Shown here: positions 28,035-36,960 of the stretch, piece by piece | Numbering within the stretch: the first letter of the stretch is position 1 | Layout of the letters: every line of letters starts with the position of its first letter | NCBI GenBank assembly: GCA_030066795.1 | Contig: JASJAW010000014.1 | Location: forward strand, 1-64,000 | Direction: 5' to 3' | Source: Dinoroseobacter sp. | GTDB taxonomy: Bacteria; Pseudomonadota; Alphaproteobacteria; Rhodobacterales; Rhodobacteraceae | DNA: 64,000 nucleotides | Notes under the pieces: model-generated | What the model saw: only the letters and a program-made list of their open reading frames with translations | Databases searched by the model: none | What the model was told of the DNA's origin: nothing | Position numbers and translations under genes: made by a program

Positions 28035-29044
28035 CCCTGCAGGTCGCCTGTCTTGGCGCAGGTTACTTCGCGCAGTTTCACCACGAAGCATGGCGGCGTA
28101 TCAACGGGGTGGAGCTTGCTGCCGTGGCCGACCGGAATCCGGGCCTCGCTGCCCGGAGCGGCGCCCGGGCATTTGCCGATCTGTCAGCAATGCTCCGCAT
28201 CGCGAAACCGGACATTCTGGATATTGTAACTCCGCCTGAGACCCACGCAGATGCGATCCGCACGGGTCTGGCTGGCGGAGTTCGAGCCATCATTTGTCAG
28301 AAGCCCTTCTGTCGAGATCTGAGCGAAGCCAGCGAAATCGCTCGAGAGACGGATGCGGCTCATGTGCCCCTTGTCGTGCATGAAAACTTTCGGTTTCAGC
28401 CTTGGTACCGGGTCATGCGCAAGGAAATCGATGACGGCTGTCTGGGCACCGTGCGCCAACTGACCTTCCGGCTCAGAACAGGGGACGGGCGTGGTTCCGA
28501 TGCTTATCTCGCACGGCAACCTTACTTCCAGAAAATGCCCCGGTTTCTGGTGCACGAGACCGGCGTACATTGGGTCGACACTTTCCGCTATCTGATGGGC
28601 GAGCCCGAAGGAGTTTATGCCGACCTGCGGCGCGAGAATGAGGCAATCACCGGTGAAGATGCAGGCCATATCCTATTCGATTTCGCGGGTGGCGCTCGCG
28701 CGCTTTTTGACGCCAACAGAACACTCGATCACAAGACCCAGAACCCGCGGCTCACTTTCGGAGAGGCACTTCTGGAGGGCACAGAAGCGACCCTTTCACT
28801 GATGGGAGATGGATCTGTAACCCGGCGCGCCTTCGGGACCGAGGCAGAGACGGTGATCCTACCAGCGGGTAGCTATGCGGGCTTTGCCGGTGATTGTGTG
28901 CATGCCCTGCAAATCCATGTCGTGGACGCACTGAACGGAGCCCGAGCGTTCGAAAACCTCGCTCAGGATTACCTGCCGGTTTTGCGCGCAGAGGAGGCCA
29001 TTTACACCTCAGCACGGGCCCGGTCGCGGGTGGCGTTATCCTGA
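28031..29044 (+). CDS. Gfo/Idh/MocA family NAD(P)-dependent oxidoreductase
   Basis: A 337-residue oxidoreductase. The Rossmann start is VACLGAGYFAQFHHEAW, followed by the family motif VTPPETHADAI and the EKP-like segment CQKPFCRDLSEA, with Lys in the catalytic position. The C-terminal substrate domain contains the HETGVHWVDTFRYLMGEP sequence, where His/Asp typically bind the sugar or inositol. It oxidises a sugar, cyclitol or related alcohol. The start overlaps the dehydrogenase stop (ATGA), so the two act together. The operon ends against the convergent TRAP transporter. Confidence 0.9.
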   Translation: MTLQVACLGAGYFAQFHHEAWRRINGVELAAVADRNPGLAARSGARAFADLSAMLRIAKPDILDIVTPPETHADAIRTGLAGGVRAIICQKPFCRDLSEASEIARETDAAHVPLVVHENFRFQPWYRVMRKEIDDGCLGTVRQLTFRLRTGDGRGSDAYLARQPYFQKMPRFLVHETGVHWVDTFRYLMGEPEGVYADLRRENEAITGEDAGHILFDFAGGARALFDANRTLDHKTQNPRLTFGEALLEGTEATLSLMGDGSVTRRAFGTEAETVILPAGSYAGFAGDCVHALQIHVVDALNGARAFENLAQDYLPVLRAEEAIYTSARARSRVALS

Positions 29045-29047
29045 ATG

Positions 29048-29072
29048 AAAAAGGCGGCCCGTTCGGGCCGCC
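29048..29072 (-). terminator. Rho-independent terminator of the TRAP operon
   Basis: A perfect 8-bp GC hairpin (GGCGGCCC/GGGCCGCC, loop GTTC) followed on the minus strand by five T. It lies about 27 bases past the dctM stop and just after the stop of the convergent oxidoreductase gene. Confidence 0.85.
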
Positions 29073-29098
29073 CTGCGCTTCTAAATAGGTTCTACGCG

Positions 29099-30547
29099 TT
29101 ATTCCCCATATGCAATTGCGGGCAACCACGTCGTAAGTGCCGGGAACTGGAATACGATCAACAATCCCAGAAGCTGCAGCATCACAAACGGGATAACCCC
29201 GCGGTAGATATGCCCAAGGCTGACACCCGGCGGACAAACCCCCTTCAGATAGAAGAGCGCAAAGCCCACAGGCGGCGTCAGGAAGCTCGTCTGCAAGGTC
29301 ACCGCGACTAGGATCGCGAACCAGACCACCGCCGGATCACGCACCTGATCGAAGCCCGGCACGGCCAGTTCCAGGCCCTGAATGATCGGCAGCATCAGCG
29401 GCATGATGATGATCGTGATCTCGATCCAGTCCAGCAGGAACCCAAGCAGGAAGATGATGAACAGGATGAACAGAACGATCATGTACGGGTCGCTGAACGC
29501 GGAAAGCACGTAGCCCTGAATGATTTCGTCCCCGCCATAGCGGCGCATAATCAGCGCAAAGAAGTTCGCGGCCAGGAAGATACCGACGATATAGCCAGAC
29601 GTGTTCAGAGTGGACCGGCTGACCTCTTTCAGCACTTTGTAGTTCAACTTGCCATTGGCGAGCGCGAGCAAGGTCGCTCCCAGCGCGCCGAGACCCGAGG
29701 CTTCGGTCGGCGTCGCGATGCCGGCAAAGATGGAGCCAAGGACCAGAAGGATCAGGAACATAGGCGGTACAACGGCGAGAAGCACATCCTTAACCACGTC
29801 CCAACCCACTTCGTCCGTGGTGGGGGGAGCCGGCATCGCCTTTGGGTTGATGATGCCATAGGTCACGATGAACACGATGTAGAGCGCGCCCAGGATCAGA
29901 CCCGGAAACAGCGCCCCCATAAACAGATCGCCCAGGCTGATGGCCAGCTGGTCAGACATGATCACCAGCATGATCGACGGAGGGATCAGGATCCCGAGCG
30001 TCCCTGCCGAGGCGATAGTGCCGGTAGCAATCGGTTTGGAGTAGTTCTGCGCCATCATCGCCGGCAGCGCCATCACTCCCAGCAGCGTCACAGACGCACC
30101 GATCACACCGGTGGAGGCGGCAAGGATGATCCCGATCAGCATAACCGTCAGCGACAGCCCGCCGCGCAACCCGCCGAACAGTTTCTGCATCGACTGCATC
30201 ATACGCTGCGCGACACCGGACTGATCCAGCATCAAGCCCATGAAAATGAACATCGGCAGCGCCACAAGCACCGGGTTTTTGACGATGTTGCCGAACAGGC
30301 GCCCGGACAGAACCTGCAAGCGCTGGTAGTCAATGCCCGTACGGTCAAACTCGATGATGTCCCGGAACGCGGCACGGTTCGGATCGAGGAAGATCTCGGC
30401 GATCAGTGCGAAGATCAGGCTGACACCGACGAGCGCATAGGCGACCGGAATACCGCGGAACAGGAGAAAGATGAAAACGAGGAACATCGCCAGAACGGCG
30501 AACTCGTTCAGGGTCATGAACTGACCCAGGAATTCCAGAAGGAACAT
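29099..30547 (-). CDS. dctM: TRAP transporter large permease subunit (DctM)
   Basis: A 482-residue DctM-family membrane protein with about 12-14 helices. It carries the signature stretches VALPMFIFMGLMLDQSGVA, GASVTLLGVMALPAMMAQNYSKP and GTLGILIPPSIMLVI. This subunit performs sodium-coupled uptake of the acid delivered by DctP. It follows dctQ by 3 bases and ends at a strong terminator. The long insert DEVGWDVVKDVLLAVVPPMFL is common in the keto-acid/mannitol subgroup of these permeases. Confidence 0.95.
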   Translation of the reverse strand: MFLLEFLGQFMTLNEFAVLAMFLVFIFLLFRGIPVAYALVGVSLIFALIAEIFLDPNRAAFRDIIEFDRTGIDYQRLQVLSGRLFGNIVKNPVLVALPMFIFMGLMLDQSGVAQRMMQSMQKLFGGLRGGLSLTVMLIGIILAASTGVIGASVTLLGVMALPAMMAQNYSKPIATGTIASAGTLGILIPPSIMLVIMSDQLAISLGDLFMGALFPGLILGALYIVFIVTYGIINPKAMPAPPTTDEVGWDVVKDVLLAVVPPMFLILLVLGSIFAGIATPTEASGLGALGATLLALANGKLNYKVLKEVSRSTLNTSGYIVGIFLAANFFALIMRRYGGDEIIQGYVLSAFSDPYMIVLFILFIIFLLGFLLDWIEITIIIMPLMLPIIQGLELAVPGFDQVRDPAVVWFAILVAVTLQTSFLTPPVGFALFYLKGVCPPGVSLGHIYRGVIPFVMLQLLGLLIVFQFPALTTWLPAIAYGE

Positions 30548-30550
30548 CGC

Positions 30551-31354
30551 TTAGTACCTCGCTTCGCTCGCGCGATCGCGCAGATAGGCCAAGCCAATGA
30601 CCAAAATAGTCATCACCACCGTGATGATGATCGTGTAGGGGATTTTTTCGACACCAACTTCCAATTCACCGAAAATCGGCAAGCGCCCGATCTCCCGGTT
30701 CGTAACTTCCGCAGGTGACGTCAGCCGCAAGAACCACCAGATGGAATAGAACACGATGAGGTTGATCAGAAACATCGTGGACGGGAAGGCAAACAGCAGT
30801 TGCTTCCACAGAACCGGTTCCGTCAGTTTGTTCAGAAACCTGTAGTAGGCTGCCCAGGCAGCGATCCCGATGAAGATAAACGACAGGTTCATGAACACTT
30901 TCAGGATCCACAGGTTGTGCAGACCGTTCGGGCTGTCGGACCCTTCATCGGCCGCCACGGATGCGATCGCATAGTGAACGGTAACGTCCCAGCACAGGAT
31001 GATAAAAGGCAGAAAGAGCCAGACCAGACCGAATATCTCGATCCGGTTCTTCTTCTCCTCACGATATCCATCAAAGAAAATATCTACCCGCACATGGGCA
31101 TTATTGGTCACGGCATACCCGATCCCAACCATCACGGCCGAGCCGTAAAGCCACCACTGCAGATCGTCCAGCCAGGCCTGATTGAAGCCTGAACTGCGCA
31201 GCACAACCTGTGCGCAAATCGCAATCATCAGGATCGGAAAGAGCCAGGCGACCACATTCGAGAGCTGAACGATGAAACGGTCGCCGCGATTGTGCTCGGC
31301 GCGACCGACCTCCCCAGGGTCGGAGAGCTTAATAATGTCTTCAACGGGTTCCAT
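30551..31354 (-). CDS. dctQ: TRAP transporter small permease subunit (DctQ)
   Basis: A 267-residue DctQ-type protein, longer than the usual 160-200 residues because of an N-terminal extension and an extra C-terminal helix, as in the large-DctQ subgroup. Helices include LSNVVAWLFPILMIAICAQVVL, the W-rich QAWLDDLQWWLYGSAVMVGIGYAV and a C-terminal IIITVVMTILVIGLAYL. The motif NNAHVRVDIFFDGY is a family hallmark. I choose the ATG at 31354 with GGAGG four bases upstream. A hairpin separates it from dctP. Confidence 0.92.
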   Translation of the reverse strand: MEPVEDIIKLSDPGEVGRAEHNRGDRFIVQLSNVVAWLFPILMIAICAQVVLRSSGFNQAWLDDLQWWLYGSAVMVGIGYAVTNNAHVRVDIFFDGYREEKKNRIEIFGLVWLFLPFIILCWDVTVHYAIASVAADEGSDSPNGLHNLWILKVFMNLSFIFIGIAAWAAYYRFLNKLTEPVLWKQLLFAFPSTMFLINLIVFYSIWWFLRLTSPAEVTNREIGRLPIFGELEVGVEKIPYTIIITVVMTILVIGLAYLRDRASEARY

Positions 31355-31394
31355 GGATCCTCCGCTTCCGCCCACCCCCATGCGAGCGCGAGAA

Positions 31395-31425
31395 AGCCGG
31401 AGCAGCGCGATCGGCTGCTCCGGCT
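31395..31425 (-). terminator. Intercistronic hairpin between dctP and dctQ
   Basis: A perfect 12-bp stem (arms 31395-31406 and 31414-31425) with a 7-base loop lies between dctP and dctQ. On the minus strand only three T follow, so it is probably a partial terminator or mRNA-stabilising element that lets the binding protein be made in excess over the permease. Confidence 0.7.
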
Positions 31426-31443
31426 CAGTTCATATACCAGCCC

Positions 31444-32490
31444 TTAGTTCCAGGGGCGTGGCAGATAGATGTTGTTGCCCCAGGTGGCGTAGCCTTCGCG
31501 GAACTCCTGCAGGTCGTCCCAGGCTTTCTTGAAGAACTCGTCTTCAGCAGCCAGTTCACCGGCCACTTCAAGCCATGCGGCTTCGAATGCCCGCAGCTGA
31601 TCCGGAGTCCACTGCTTGATGGTCACGCCGCGGTTTTCCACGTTGTCGACCATTGCCGGGAAGTTTAACGCTTCACCTTCAGCGAAGTTGTCGGTGATGT
31701 TCGCCATGCACGCGATTTCGATCTGCTTCTGGCTCAGCTCGTCCAGTTCTTCCCAGCGATCTTTGTTGATCAGCAGTTCGAAGAGCGTCGACGGCTGGTG
31801 CCAGCCCGGGAAGTAGTTGAACTTCGCAATGTTGTAGAAGCCAAGACGTGCATCCACGATCGGCATGGAGAATTCGGTCGCGTCGATCGCACCGCGCTCC
31901 AGCGCCGGGAAGATGTCGCCACCTGCGAGCAGCGAGGTTGAAACGCCAAGCTTCTGCATCACTTCGGCGCCAAGGCCGAAGAAGCGCATGTTCAGACCCT
32001 GCAGGTCGTCGAGCGAAGTGATTTCTTCCTTGAACCAACCGGAGGTTTCCGGCGCGTAGGTACCGCAGAGCATGACATGGACGTTGTAACCGTTGGAGTC
32101 ATACATCTCACGCATCAGGGTCAGGCCGTCGTCGTAGAGCATCCATGCAAGCATCTCGCCCGGCTCAGGGCCGAACGGAACGGCTGCGAAGAGGCCCGCG
32201 GCGGACATCTTGCCCTGCCAGTAGCCGGAGGTGGTATAAGCCGCATCGACCGAGCCGCTAGACACAGCGTCGAGAGCTTCAAGGGTCGGGACAAGCTCAC
32301 CTGGATCGAAGTGCTCGAACTCAACGCCTTCAGAAATGCTGTTGATCTTGTCAGTGAAGTTCACAGCGGCTGTGCCGAGAATTGGCAGGTTCTTACCGAA
32401 TGCCGATGTCATCTCCAGAACTTCTTGTGCCTGAGCACCGGACGCAGCAAGGCTGAGGCAGCAAACCGCCGCCATCGTCTTAAATTTCAT
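31444..32490 (-). CDS. dctP: TRAP transporter substrate-binding protein (DctP, TakP-like)
   Basis: A 348-residue periplasmic binding protein with a clean signal peptide (MKFKTMAAVCCLSLAASGAQAQ). The DctP fold shows LQGLNMRFFGLGAEVMQKLGVSTSLLAGGDIFPALERGAIDATEF, where the Arg of NMRF normally salt-bridges the substrate carboxylate, and FNYFPGWHQPSTLFELLIN. The ATWGNNIYLPRPWN ending recalls TakP-type 2-oxoacid binders and mannitol/chloroaromatic types. The substrate is most likely an organic acid, but is not proven. It is the first gene of dctP-dctQ-dctM. Confidence 0.93.
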   Translation of the reverse strand: MKFKTMAAVCCLSLAASGAQAQEVLEMTSAFGKNLPILGTAAVNFTDKINSISEGVEFEHFDPGELVPTLEALDAVSSGSVDAAYTTSGYWQGKMSAAGLFAAVPFGPEPGEMLAWMLYDDGLTLMREMYDSNGYNVHVMLCGTYAPETSGWFKEEITSLDDLQGLNMRFFGLGAEVMQKLGVSTSLLAGGDIFPALERGAIDATEFSMPIVDARLGFYNIAKFNYFPGWHQPSTLFELLINKDRWEELDELSQKQIEIACMANITDNFAEGEALNFPAMVDNVENRGVTIKQWTPDQLRAFEAAWLEVAGELAAEDEFFKKAWDDLQEFREGYATWGNNIYLPRPWN

Positions 32491-32754
32491 GGATCTCCCT
32501 CCCTAGGTTTACCATGTATGCCGGCGGATTTTCCCGCCTTTTCATAAGGCCATAAGCGGCCTAATACGCCCCCGCAGAATTAAAAAAGCGGGGATGTATT
32601 ACAACCCAGTTTATCAGAAAAATTAACGTATATTTATCAGGGCCTTGAGCGTAGAGCGCATCGGCAGAACATGAGTCCTACCCATTTTTACGCAGTTGCT
32701 TAAAACTGTTGCACCAAGTGGTTTTCGCGTAGGTAAGTCGGGGCCTCGCTGTGG

Positions 32755-33162
32755 TCACAAGAAGCGCACAAGCGCCCATGCAACGAGACCCATTTGAACG
32801 AGGTTGAGTGCCACAGACAGGCCATGAAGGAGGTCAAATCGGCGTTTTGCTGCAACCTCTCCGCCCGTCCAGGCGTCGCGCGCAGTATTGATCATCGGCA
32901 TTAATGCCTGCCGCGCGATAATTCCGATCAGGGCTGTGCTGGCCAAAAGAACCACGGACAACCGGTCTAAAGGCCAGAGCAACCCGGCACCGATCAGCGC
33001 GACTGCAATGATGAACAAGTAATACCATGGGAAGGCCCGGCGCAGCAGCCGGCCGGCAGCCTCCGCGCGCAGTTCAGAAAAGAGCAAAGGCGCAAATCCG
33101 AACGAATAGAGTGTCATACCCCCGAAAAGCGTTGCGGTGGCCAGAAGAGCTGCAATTTCCAT
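32755..33162 (-). CDS. DUF4149/TMEM205-like membrane protein
   Basis: A 135-residue protein with four predicted helices (IAALLATATLFGGMTLYSFGFAPLLF; FPWYYLFIIAVALIGAGLL; LSVVLLASTALIGIIARQALM; LSVALNLVQMGLVAWALVRFL). The pattern, including the charged RFDLLHGLS turn before the last helix, matches the TMEM205/DUF4149 family, whose function is unclear. The ATG overlaps the stop of the methyltransferase gene upstream, so it is co-translated with it. Confidence 0.75.
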   Translation of the reverse strand: MEIAALLATATLFGGMTLYSFGFAPLLFSELRAEAAGRLLRRAFPWYYLFIIAVALIGAGLLWPLDRLSVVLLASTALIGIIARQALMPMINTARDAWTGGEVAAKRRFDLLHGLSVALNLVQMGLVAWALVRFL

Positions 33163-33890
33163 CACGCGTCTCCCTCGGGTTTGGTGGCATGGCCCATGTA
33201 TATGATCGCCGTGCCGGGCAAGCGACCGAATGTGAAATCGCCGCGCCGATTTATCCCGCGCGGGCCCAGGCCCGTCAGAGGACCGATTTGAAATCCAGCC
33301 TCAGAAAGTTCCGCCTTCAACTCGGACGGCTTAATGAACATCTCTGGGTCATGCGTTCCCTTTGGCAGAAGTCCCAGAACATCCTCTGCCACAGTGATGA
33401 CCGCAAGGCGCGCCACAGGGTTGCGGTTAATCGTGTCAAACAGGAAGACACCTCCGGGCTTGAGCACGCGCCAGACTTCCGACATCACTTGGCTCAGATC
33501 CTGCACATGCTCCAGCACGTCGACGCAGACCACGATGTCGAAAATGTTGTCAGCATATGGCAAAGCCTCACCGACACCAACATCGTAGCGGATATCAAGA
33601 CCAGAGCTTTCAGCATGTGCCTGTGCGGCAGCGATTGCTTGCGCAGCCGGATCGATCCCCGTGACCTTTGCCCCTCTGGCAGCCATAGCCTCGGCCATGA
33701 AGCCGCCTGCACAGCCCAGATCAAGAACGTTTGCGTTCTCCCATGACGCGAAGCGGTCGAAATATGCGAGGCGTCCTGGCACCATGTTTTTGAGGGTACG
33801 CACCCAACGCGTTTCATCGGACCACCAGCGGTCCGCCTCAGCGTCATAAATTGTCAGGTCATTGCGAGTGATCGTGGACCCATCAGGCAT
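33162..33890 (-). CDS. UbiG-like SAM-dependent O-methyltransferase
   Basis: A 242-residue class I methyltransferase. The SAM-binding motif is NVLDLGCAGGFMAEAMAARGAKVTGID (about residues 53-80), followed by GEALPYADNIFDIVVCVDVLEHV. The C-terminal part, DTINRNPVARLAVITVAEDVLGLLPKGTHDPEMFIKPSEL, matches UbiG closely. UbiG makes both O-methylations in ubiquinone synthesis. A close paralog cannot be excluded, so no symbol is given. It overlaps both neighbours by a few bases. Confidence 0.82.
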   Translation of the reverse strand: MPDGSTITRNDLTIYDAEADRWWSDETRWVRTLKNMVPGRLAYFDRFASWENANVLDLGCAGGFMAEAMAARGAKVTGIDPAAQAIAAAQAHAESSGLDIRYDVGVGEALPYADNIFDIVVCVDVLEHVQDLSQVMSEVWRVLKPGGVFLFDTINRNPVARLAVITVAEDVLGLLPKGTHDPEMFIKPSELKAELSEAGFQIGPLTGLGPRGINRRGDFTFGRLPGTAIIYMGHATKPEGDA

Positions 33891-34653
33891 CGTATGGTCT
33901 CCGTTTTGTCAGGCGCGGCAGCCAGTAGGGAACGCGCGCGCGATAAGCACGGAACCGATCGCCATAGAAGCGTTCGAACCGGCGCTCCTTAAGGCGCGGC
34001 GCAAGTATGCAGTAAGCGGTGTACGACGTCGCGATCAGCAGTTGGTCCGGGGTCCAGACGGGAACGCACCAAAGGACCAGCGCAAATGAGACATAAATTG
34101 GCTGGCGAACGACCCTAAACAGGCCCTTTTCAGGCATATCGGGATACACAGGTGCCCGGTTGCGCAGTAACGCCATCCATCCCAAAGACCCCGCTTGCAC
34201 TGTTGGACCCGCGTCAAAAGACGCCTTGGTCAAAAGAACCCAGCTGACGGCATAAGCGACGCAGAGAAGCCAAAGTGTGGGCCCAGACGCCTGCCAGAGA
34301 ATAACGCCTGATGGCGACCAGAGAGTGAAAAGAGCCAGTAATTGTAGCGATGCGATTGTTGCATAAGTGGTCGTAGCCAGGATCTTACCCGTTCCATAAG
34401 GTGCGAGCTTGCAAAGGATCGAGCGCCCCCGGTTGCTGAGAAAGAATGAATGCCCCAGCGGGAATTGAGCGAGTAGCAGTATGTTGACCACCCAAGCCGT
34501 CCAGCCTGTCAACTGACCGAACCCAGTCTGCATACCCGTGAAAAGTCCTACCAGCATGGCCAATCCAGCCAGCGCGAAGATGCCGTGGCATGCCGCGGCA
34601 TATACGAGCGCAAGCGTAATCCGCGCGCGGGTGGATAAGGGTCGGTCGTTCAT
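33883..34653 (-). CDS. Integral membrane methyltransferase (ICMT/PEMT-like)
   Basis: A 256-residue protein with about six helices. The C-terminal part has the isoprenylcysteine/phospholipid methyltransferase signature: GLFRVVRQPIYVSFALVLWCVPVWT followed by LKERRFERFYGDRFRAYRARVPYW, where an R-x-P/H-P-Y patch and E-R-x-F-G-x-x-Y bind SAM. The substrate may be a lipid or an isoprenoid; it lies in an operon with a UbiG-like enzyme. The ATG at 34653 is preferred. It overlaps the UbiG-like gene by 8 bases. Confidence 0.82.
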   Translation of the reverse strand: MNDRPLSTRARITLALVYAAACHGIFALAGLAMLVGLFTGMQTGFGQLTGWTAWVVNILLLAQFPLGHSFFLSNRGRSILCKLAPYGTGKILATTTYATIASLQLLALFTLWSPSGVILWQASGPTLWLLCVAYAVSWVLLTKASFDAGPTVQAGSLGWMALLRNRAPVYPDMPEKGLFRVVRQPIYVSFALVLWCVPVWTPDQLLIATSYTAYCILAPRLKERRFERFYGDRFRAYRARVPYWLPRLTKRRPYDA

Positions 34654-34702
34654 ACGGCTCAGGTAGAGCCGCACAATTACGTGTCGAGCGGCGGGGCCTG
34701 CG

Positions 34703-36442
34703 TCAGGCTGTCTCCGCCTCAGTTAATCCGAGCTCCGCAACCATAGCCGCTCGCATTTCGAACTTCTGGGGTTTGCCTGTTACCGTCATGGGAAGCTGAT
34801 CTTTGAACCGGATCAGAGCTGGCACTTTGTAATGCGATATTTGCCCTTCGCAAAACGCGAGAATGCTATCAGCATCCGGTGTGGCACCCGGTTTCGAGAC
34901 AATCCACGCGCAGACAATCTCTCCAAAGGTGTGGTCCGGCACGCCGAAGACCTGGACCTGGCTGACCTCGGGGTGAGTATACAGGAACTCCTCGATCTCG
35001 CGCGGATAAATATTCTCTCCACCGCGGATTATCATATCTTTCAGACGCCCGGTGATCTTGCAAAAGCCCTCCGCATCCAAACGCGCCAGATCACCTGTGT
35101 GCATCCAGCCCTCTGCATCAATGGCTTCTGCTGTCCGCTCGGGCTCGTCCCAATATCCCTGCATCACGGAGTAACCCCGCGTCCAGAGCTCTCCTTGCTC
35201 GCCAACAGCGACGGGCTGGCCCTGTTCGTCCACGATCTTGACCTCGACATGAGGTTGGATGCGCCCCACTGACGTAACGCGCTTCTCCAACGGGTCGTCG
35301 GTGGCAGACTGAAAAGAGACCGGGCTGGTTTCCGTCATGCCGTAGGCAATCGTAACCTCGGGCATGTGCAATTCTGACTGGACCCGGCGCATGATCTCTA
35401 TCGGAACCGGCGCTCCTGCCATGATACCTGTCCGCATTCCGGACAGATCGAAGTCATCGAAATCCTCGTGCTGGAGCATCGCGACAACCATGGTCGGGAC
35501 CGCATAAAGCGCCGTACACCCCTCGTCTTCGAGAGCAGCCAATGTCCCGCGCGCGTCGAATCCCTGTCCCGGGATGACCATCGTTGCCCCCTTGGTCACG
35601 CAGCCAAGTGTGCCCATCACCATACCGAAACAATGATAGAATGGCACTGGAATACACAACCGATCCGCTTTGCTCAGGCGAATGGCGTCCGTCACAAACT
35701 GTGCGTTGTTAACGATATTCCGATGCGTCAACGTTGCACCCTTCGGCCGACCGGTGGTTCCCGACGTGAACTGGATATTGATCGGGTCGTTGCGGTCCAG
35801 AGCCTGAGATATCTCATCCAAGCCCGCTTTTGGCACATCGCGGCCCCAATCGACGACGTCCGGAAAGGCAATACAACCCGGTGGGGGTGCATCGTCCGCG
35901 ACGATAACGCACCTTAATTCTGGCAACTCGTCTGTCTGCAAATCACCCGGTTTGGCTTGTGCGAGTTCCGGAATGACCTGTTGGATCATGCCCAGATAGT
36001 TGGAGCTTTTGAACACAGGCGCGAGAATGAGTGCTTTGCACCCGGTCTTTTTCAGCGCGTATTTCAGTTCATGCGTTCTGTAAGCCGGATTGAGATTGAC
36101 TAGGATGATCCCAAGCCGGGCGGTCGCAAACTGTGCCAGAAGCCATTCTGGCCGATTGGGGGCCCAGATCCCAAGCCGGTCGCCCTTTTCCAACCCAAGT
36201 CGCATGAGCCCGCCCGCCAAAGCGTCGATTTCGCGCGCAAACTCAGTATAGGTCCAATGAATTCCCGCTTCGATAAACACCGCAGCGGGTTGGTCCGGCT
36301 GCCGTCGGACAGTCTCATCAAGAAGCGCCGGGATGGTCAGTTCGGACAAGGCAGATTCGCGATCTCCAAACACATGACTTTTGTCACCGGCCGGTACTTG
36401 AACCGTGTCGGCAACCTCAGTGAGCCTGGCCGTTTGGTTCAC
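34703..36442 (-). CDS. AMP-forming acyl-CoA synthetase
   Basis: A 579-residue ANL-superfamily enzyme that activates a carboxylic acid (probably medium- or long-chain) with ATP and CoA. Motifs: the P-loop INIQFTSGTTGRPKGATLTH, the gate motif AYGMTETSP, WMHTGDLARLDAEGFCKITGRLKDMIIRGGENIYP, and the catalytic lysine in MTVTGKPQKFEMR. I choose the GTG at 36442 because GGGAGG lies five bases upstream; the longer frame has no such site. It precedes the membrane methyltransferase by about 50 bases and may be in the same operon. Confidence 0.92.
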   Translation of the reverse strand: MNQTARLTEVADTVQVPAGDKSHVFGDRESALSELTIPALLDETVRRQPDQPAAVFIEAGIHWTYTEFAREIDALAGGLMRLGLEKGDRLGIWAPNRPEWLLAQFATARLGIILVNLNPAYRTHELKYALKKTGCKALILAPVFKSSNYLGMIQQVIPELAQAKPGDLQTDELPELRCVIVADDAPPPGCIAFPDVVDWGRDVPKAGLDEISQALDRNDPINIQFTSGTTGRPKGATLTHRNIVNNAQFVTDAIRLSKADRLCIPVPFYHCFGMVMGTLGCVTKGATMVIPGQGFDARGTLAALEDEGCTALYAVPTMVVAMLQHEDFDDFDLSGMRTGIMAGAPVPIEIMRRVQSELHMPEVTIAYGMTETSPVSFQSATDDPLEKRVTSVGRIQPHVEVKIVDEQGQPVAVGEQGELWTRGYSVMQGYWDEPERTAEAIDAEGWMHTGDLARLDAEGFCKITGRLKDMIIRGGENIYPREIEEFLYTHPEVSQVQVFGVPDHTFGEIVCAWIVSKPGATPDADSILAFCEGQISHYKVPALIRFKDQLPMTVTGKPQKFEMRAAMVAELGLTEAETA

Positions 36443-36759
36443 AGGATCCTCCCAGGATGGTCGATTTATGCGCCGCTTCCCGGCGTCTAGGTATGATAGT
36501 CTCAAGCACTGTGGGTCTGAACACAGCGTCTACGACTAAAGTGGCATTCTGTAGGCTGCGAAGTCAACCAAGCTGTATATCAGGTACGCCTTTTACACAG
36601 TCAATCGAGACAGGTTCTGCCTCATAATTACGCATACGACCTCCCGATGATGGGTCCGGCCCACGTCGAAAAGCTGATTTGTCGCAAATCCTTAACAAAA
36701 CGTTGACGACTCATACCCCGCCTTGTGACTTAGGCACCGGGAGGCGAAAGGAGACTGAC
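36443..36759. other. Divergent intergenic region
   Basis: It separates the leftward acyl-CoA synthetase from the small rightward HMA protein. I see no gene, no recognisable operator and no clear hairpin; TTGACG near 36701 could be a -35 element for the HMA gene, without a convincing -10 box. Confidence 0.5.
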
Positions 36760-36960
36760 ATGACGTCATTCGCCATTCCCGAAATGAGCTGCGGGCGCAG
36801 ATCGCACGCAATCGAATCCGCCCTGTCAAAACTCGATCCGGATGCGACAATCGCCGCGGATGTGCCGAAGCGCCTCGTGCGCGTGGAAACCAAGGCCTCC
36901 GACGCGCTGGTATTAATGGTTTTGAATGACTTGGGCTTTGCCGCCAACGTTCACCGCTAG
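36760..36960 (+). CDS. Heavy-metal-associated (HMA) domain protein with altered metal site
   Basis: A 66-residue CopZ-like ferredoxin-fold protein: MTSFAIPEMSC at the N-terminus, then an Ala-rich helix, a TxxxDxxxRLVRVE strand and NDLGFAA, a typical HMA pattern. The metal motif MxCxxC is altered: Cys11 is followed by Gly-Arg-Arg, so the second cysteine (position 14) is Arg. Two-thiolate Cu(I) transfer would be impaired, but one thiol remains. The ATG at 36760 has GGAG six bases upstream. The stop overlaps the convergent dsbA stop. It may be an adapted or decaying copper chaperone. Confidence 0.78.
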   Translation: MTSFAIPEMSCGRRSHAIESALSKLDPDATIAADVPKRLVRVETKASDALVLMVLNDLGFAANVHR

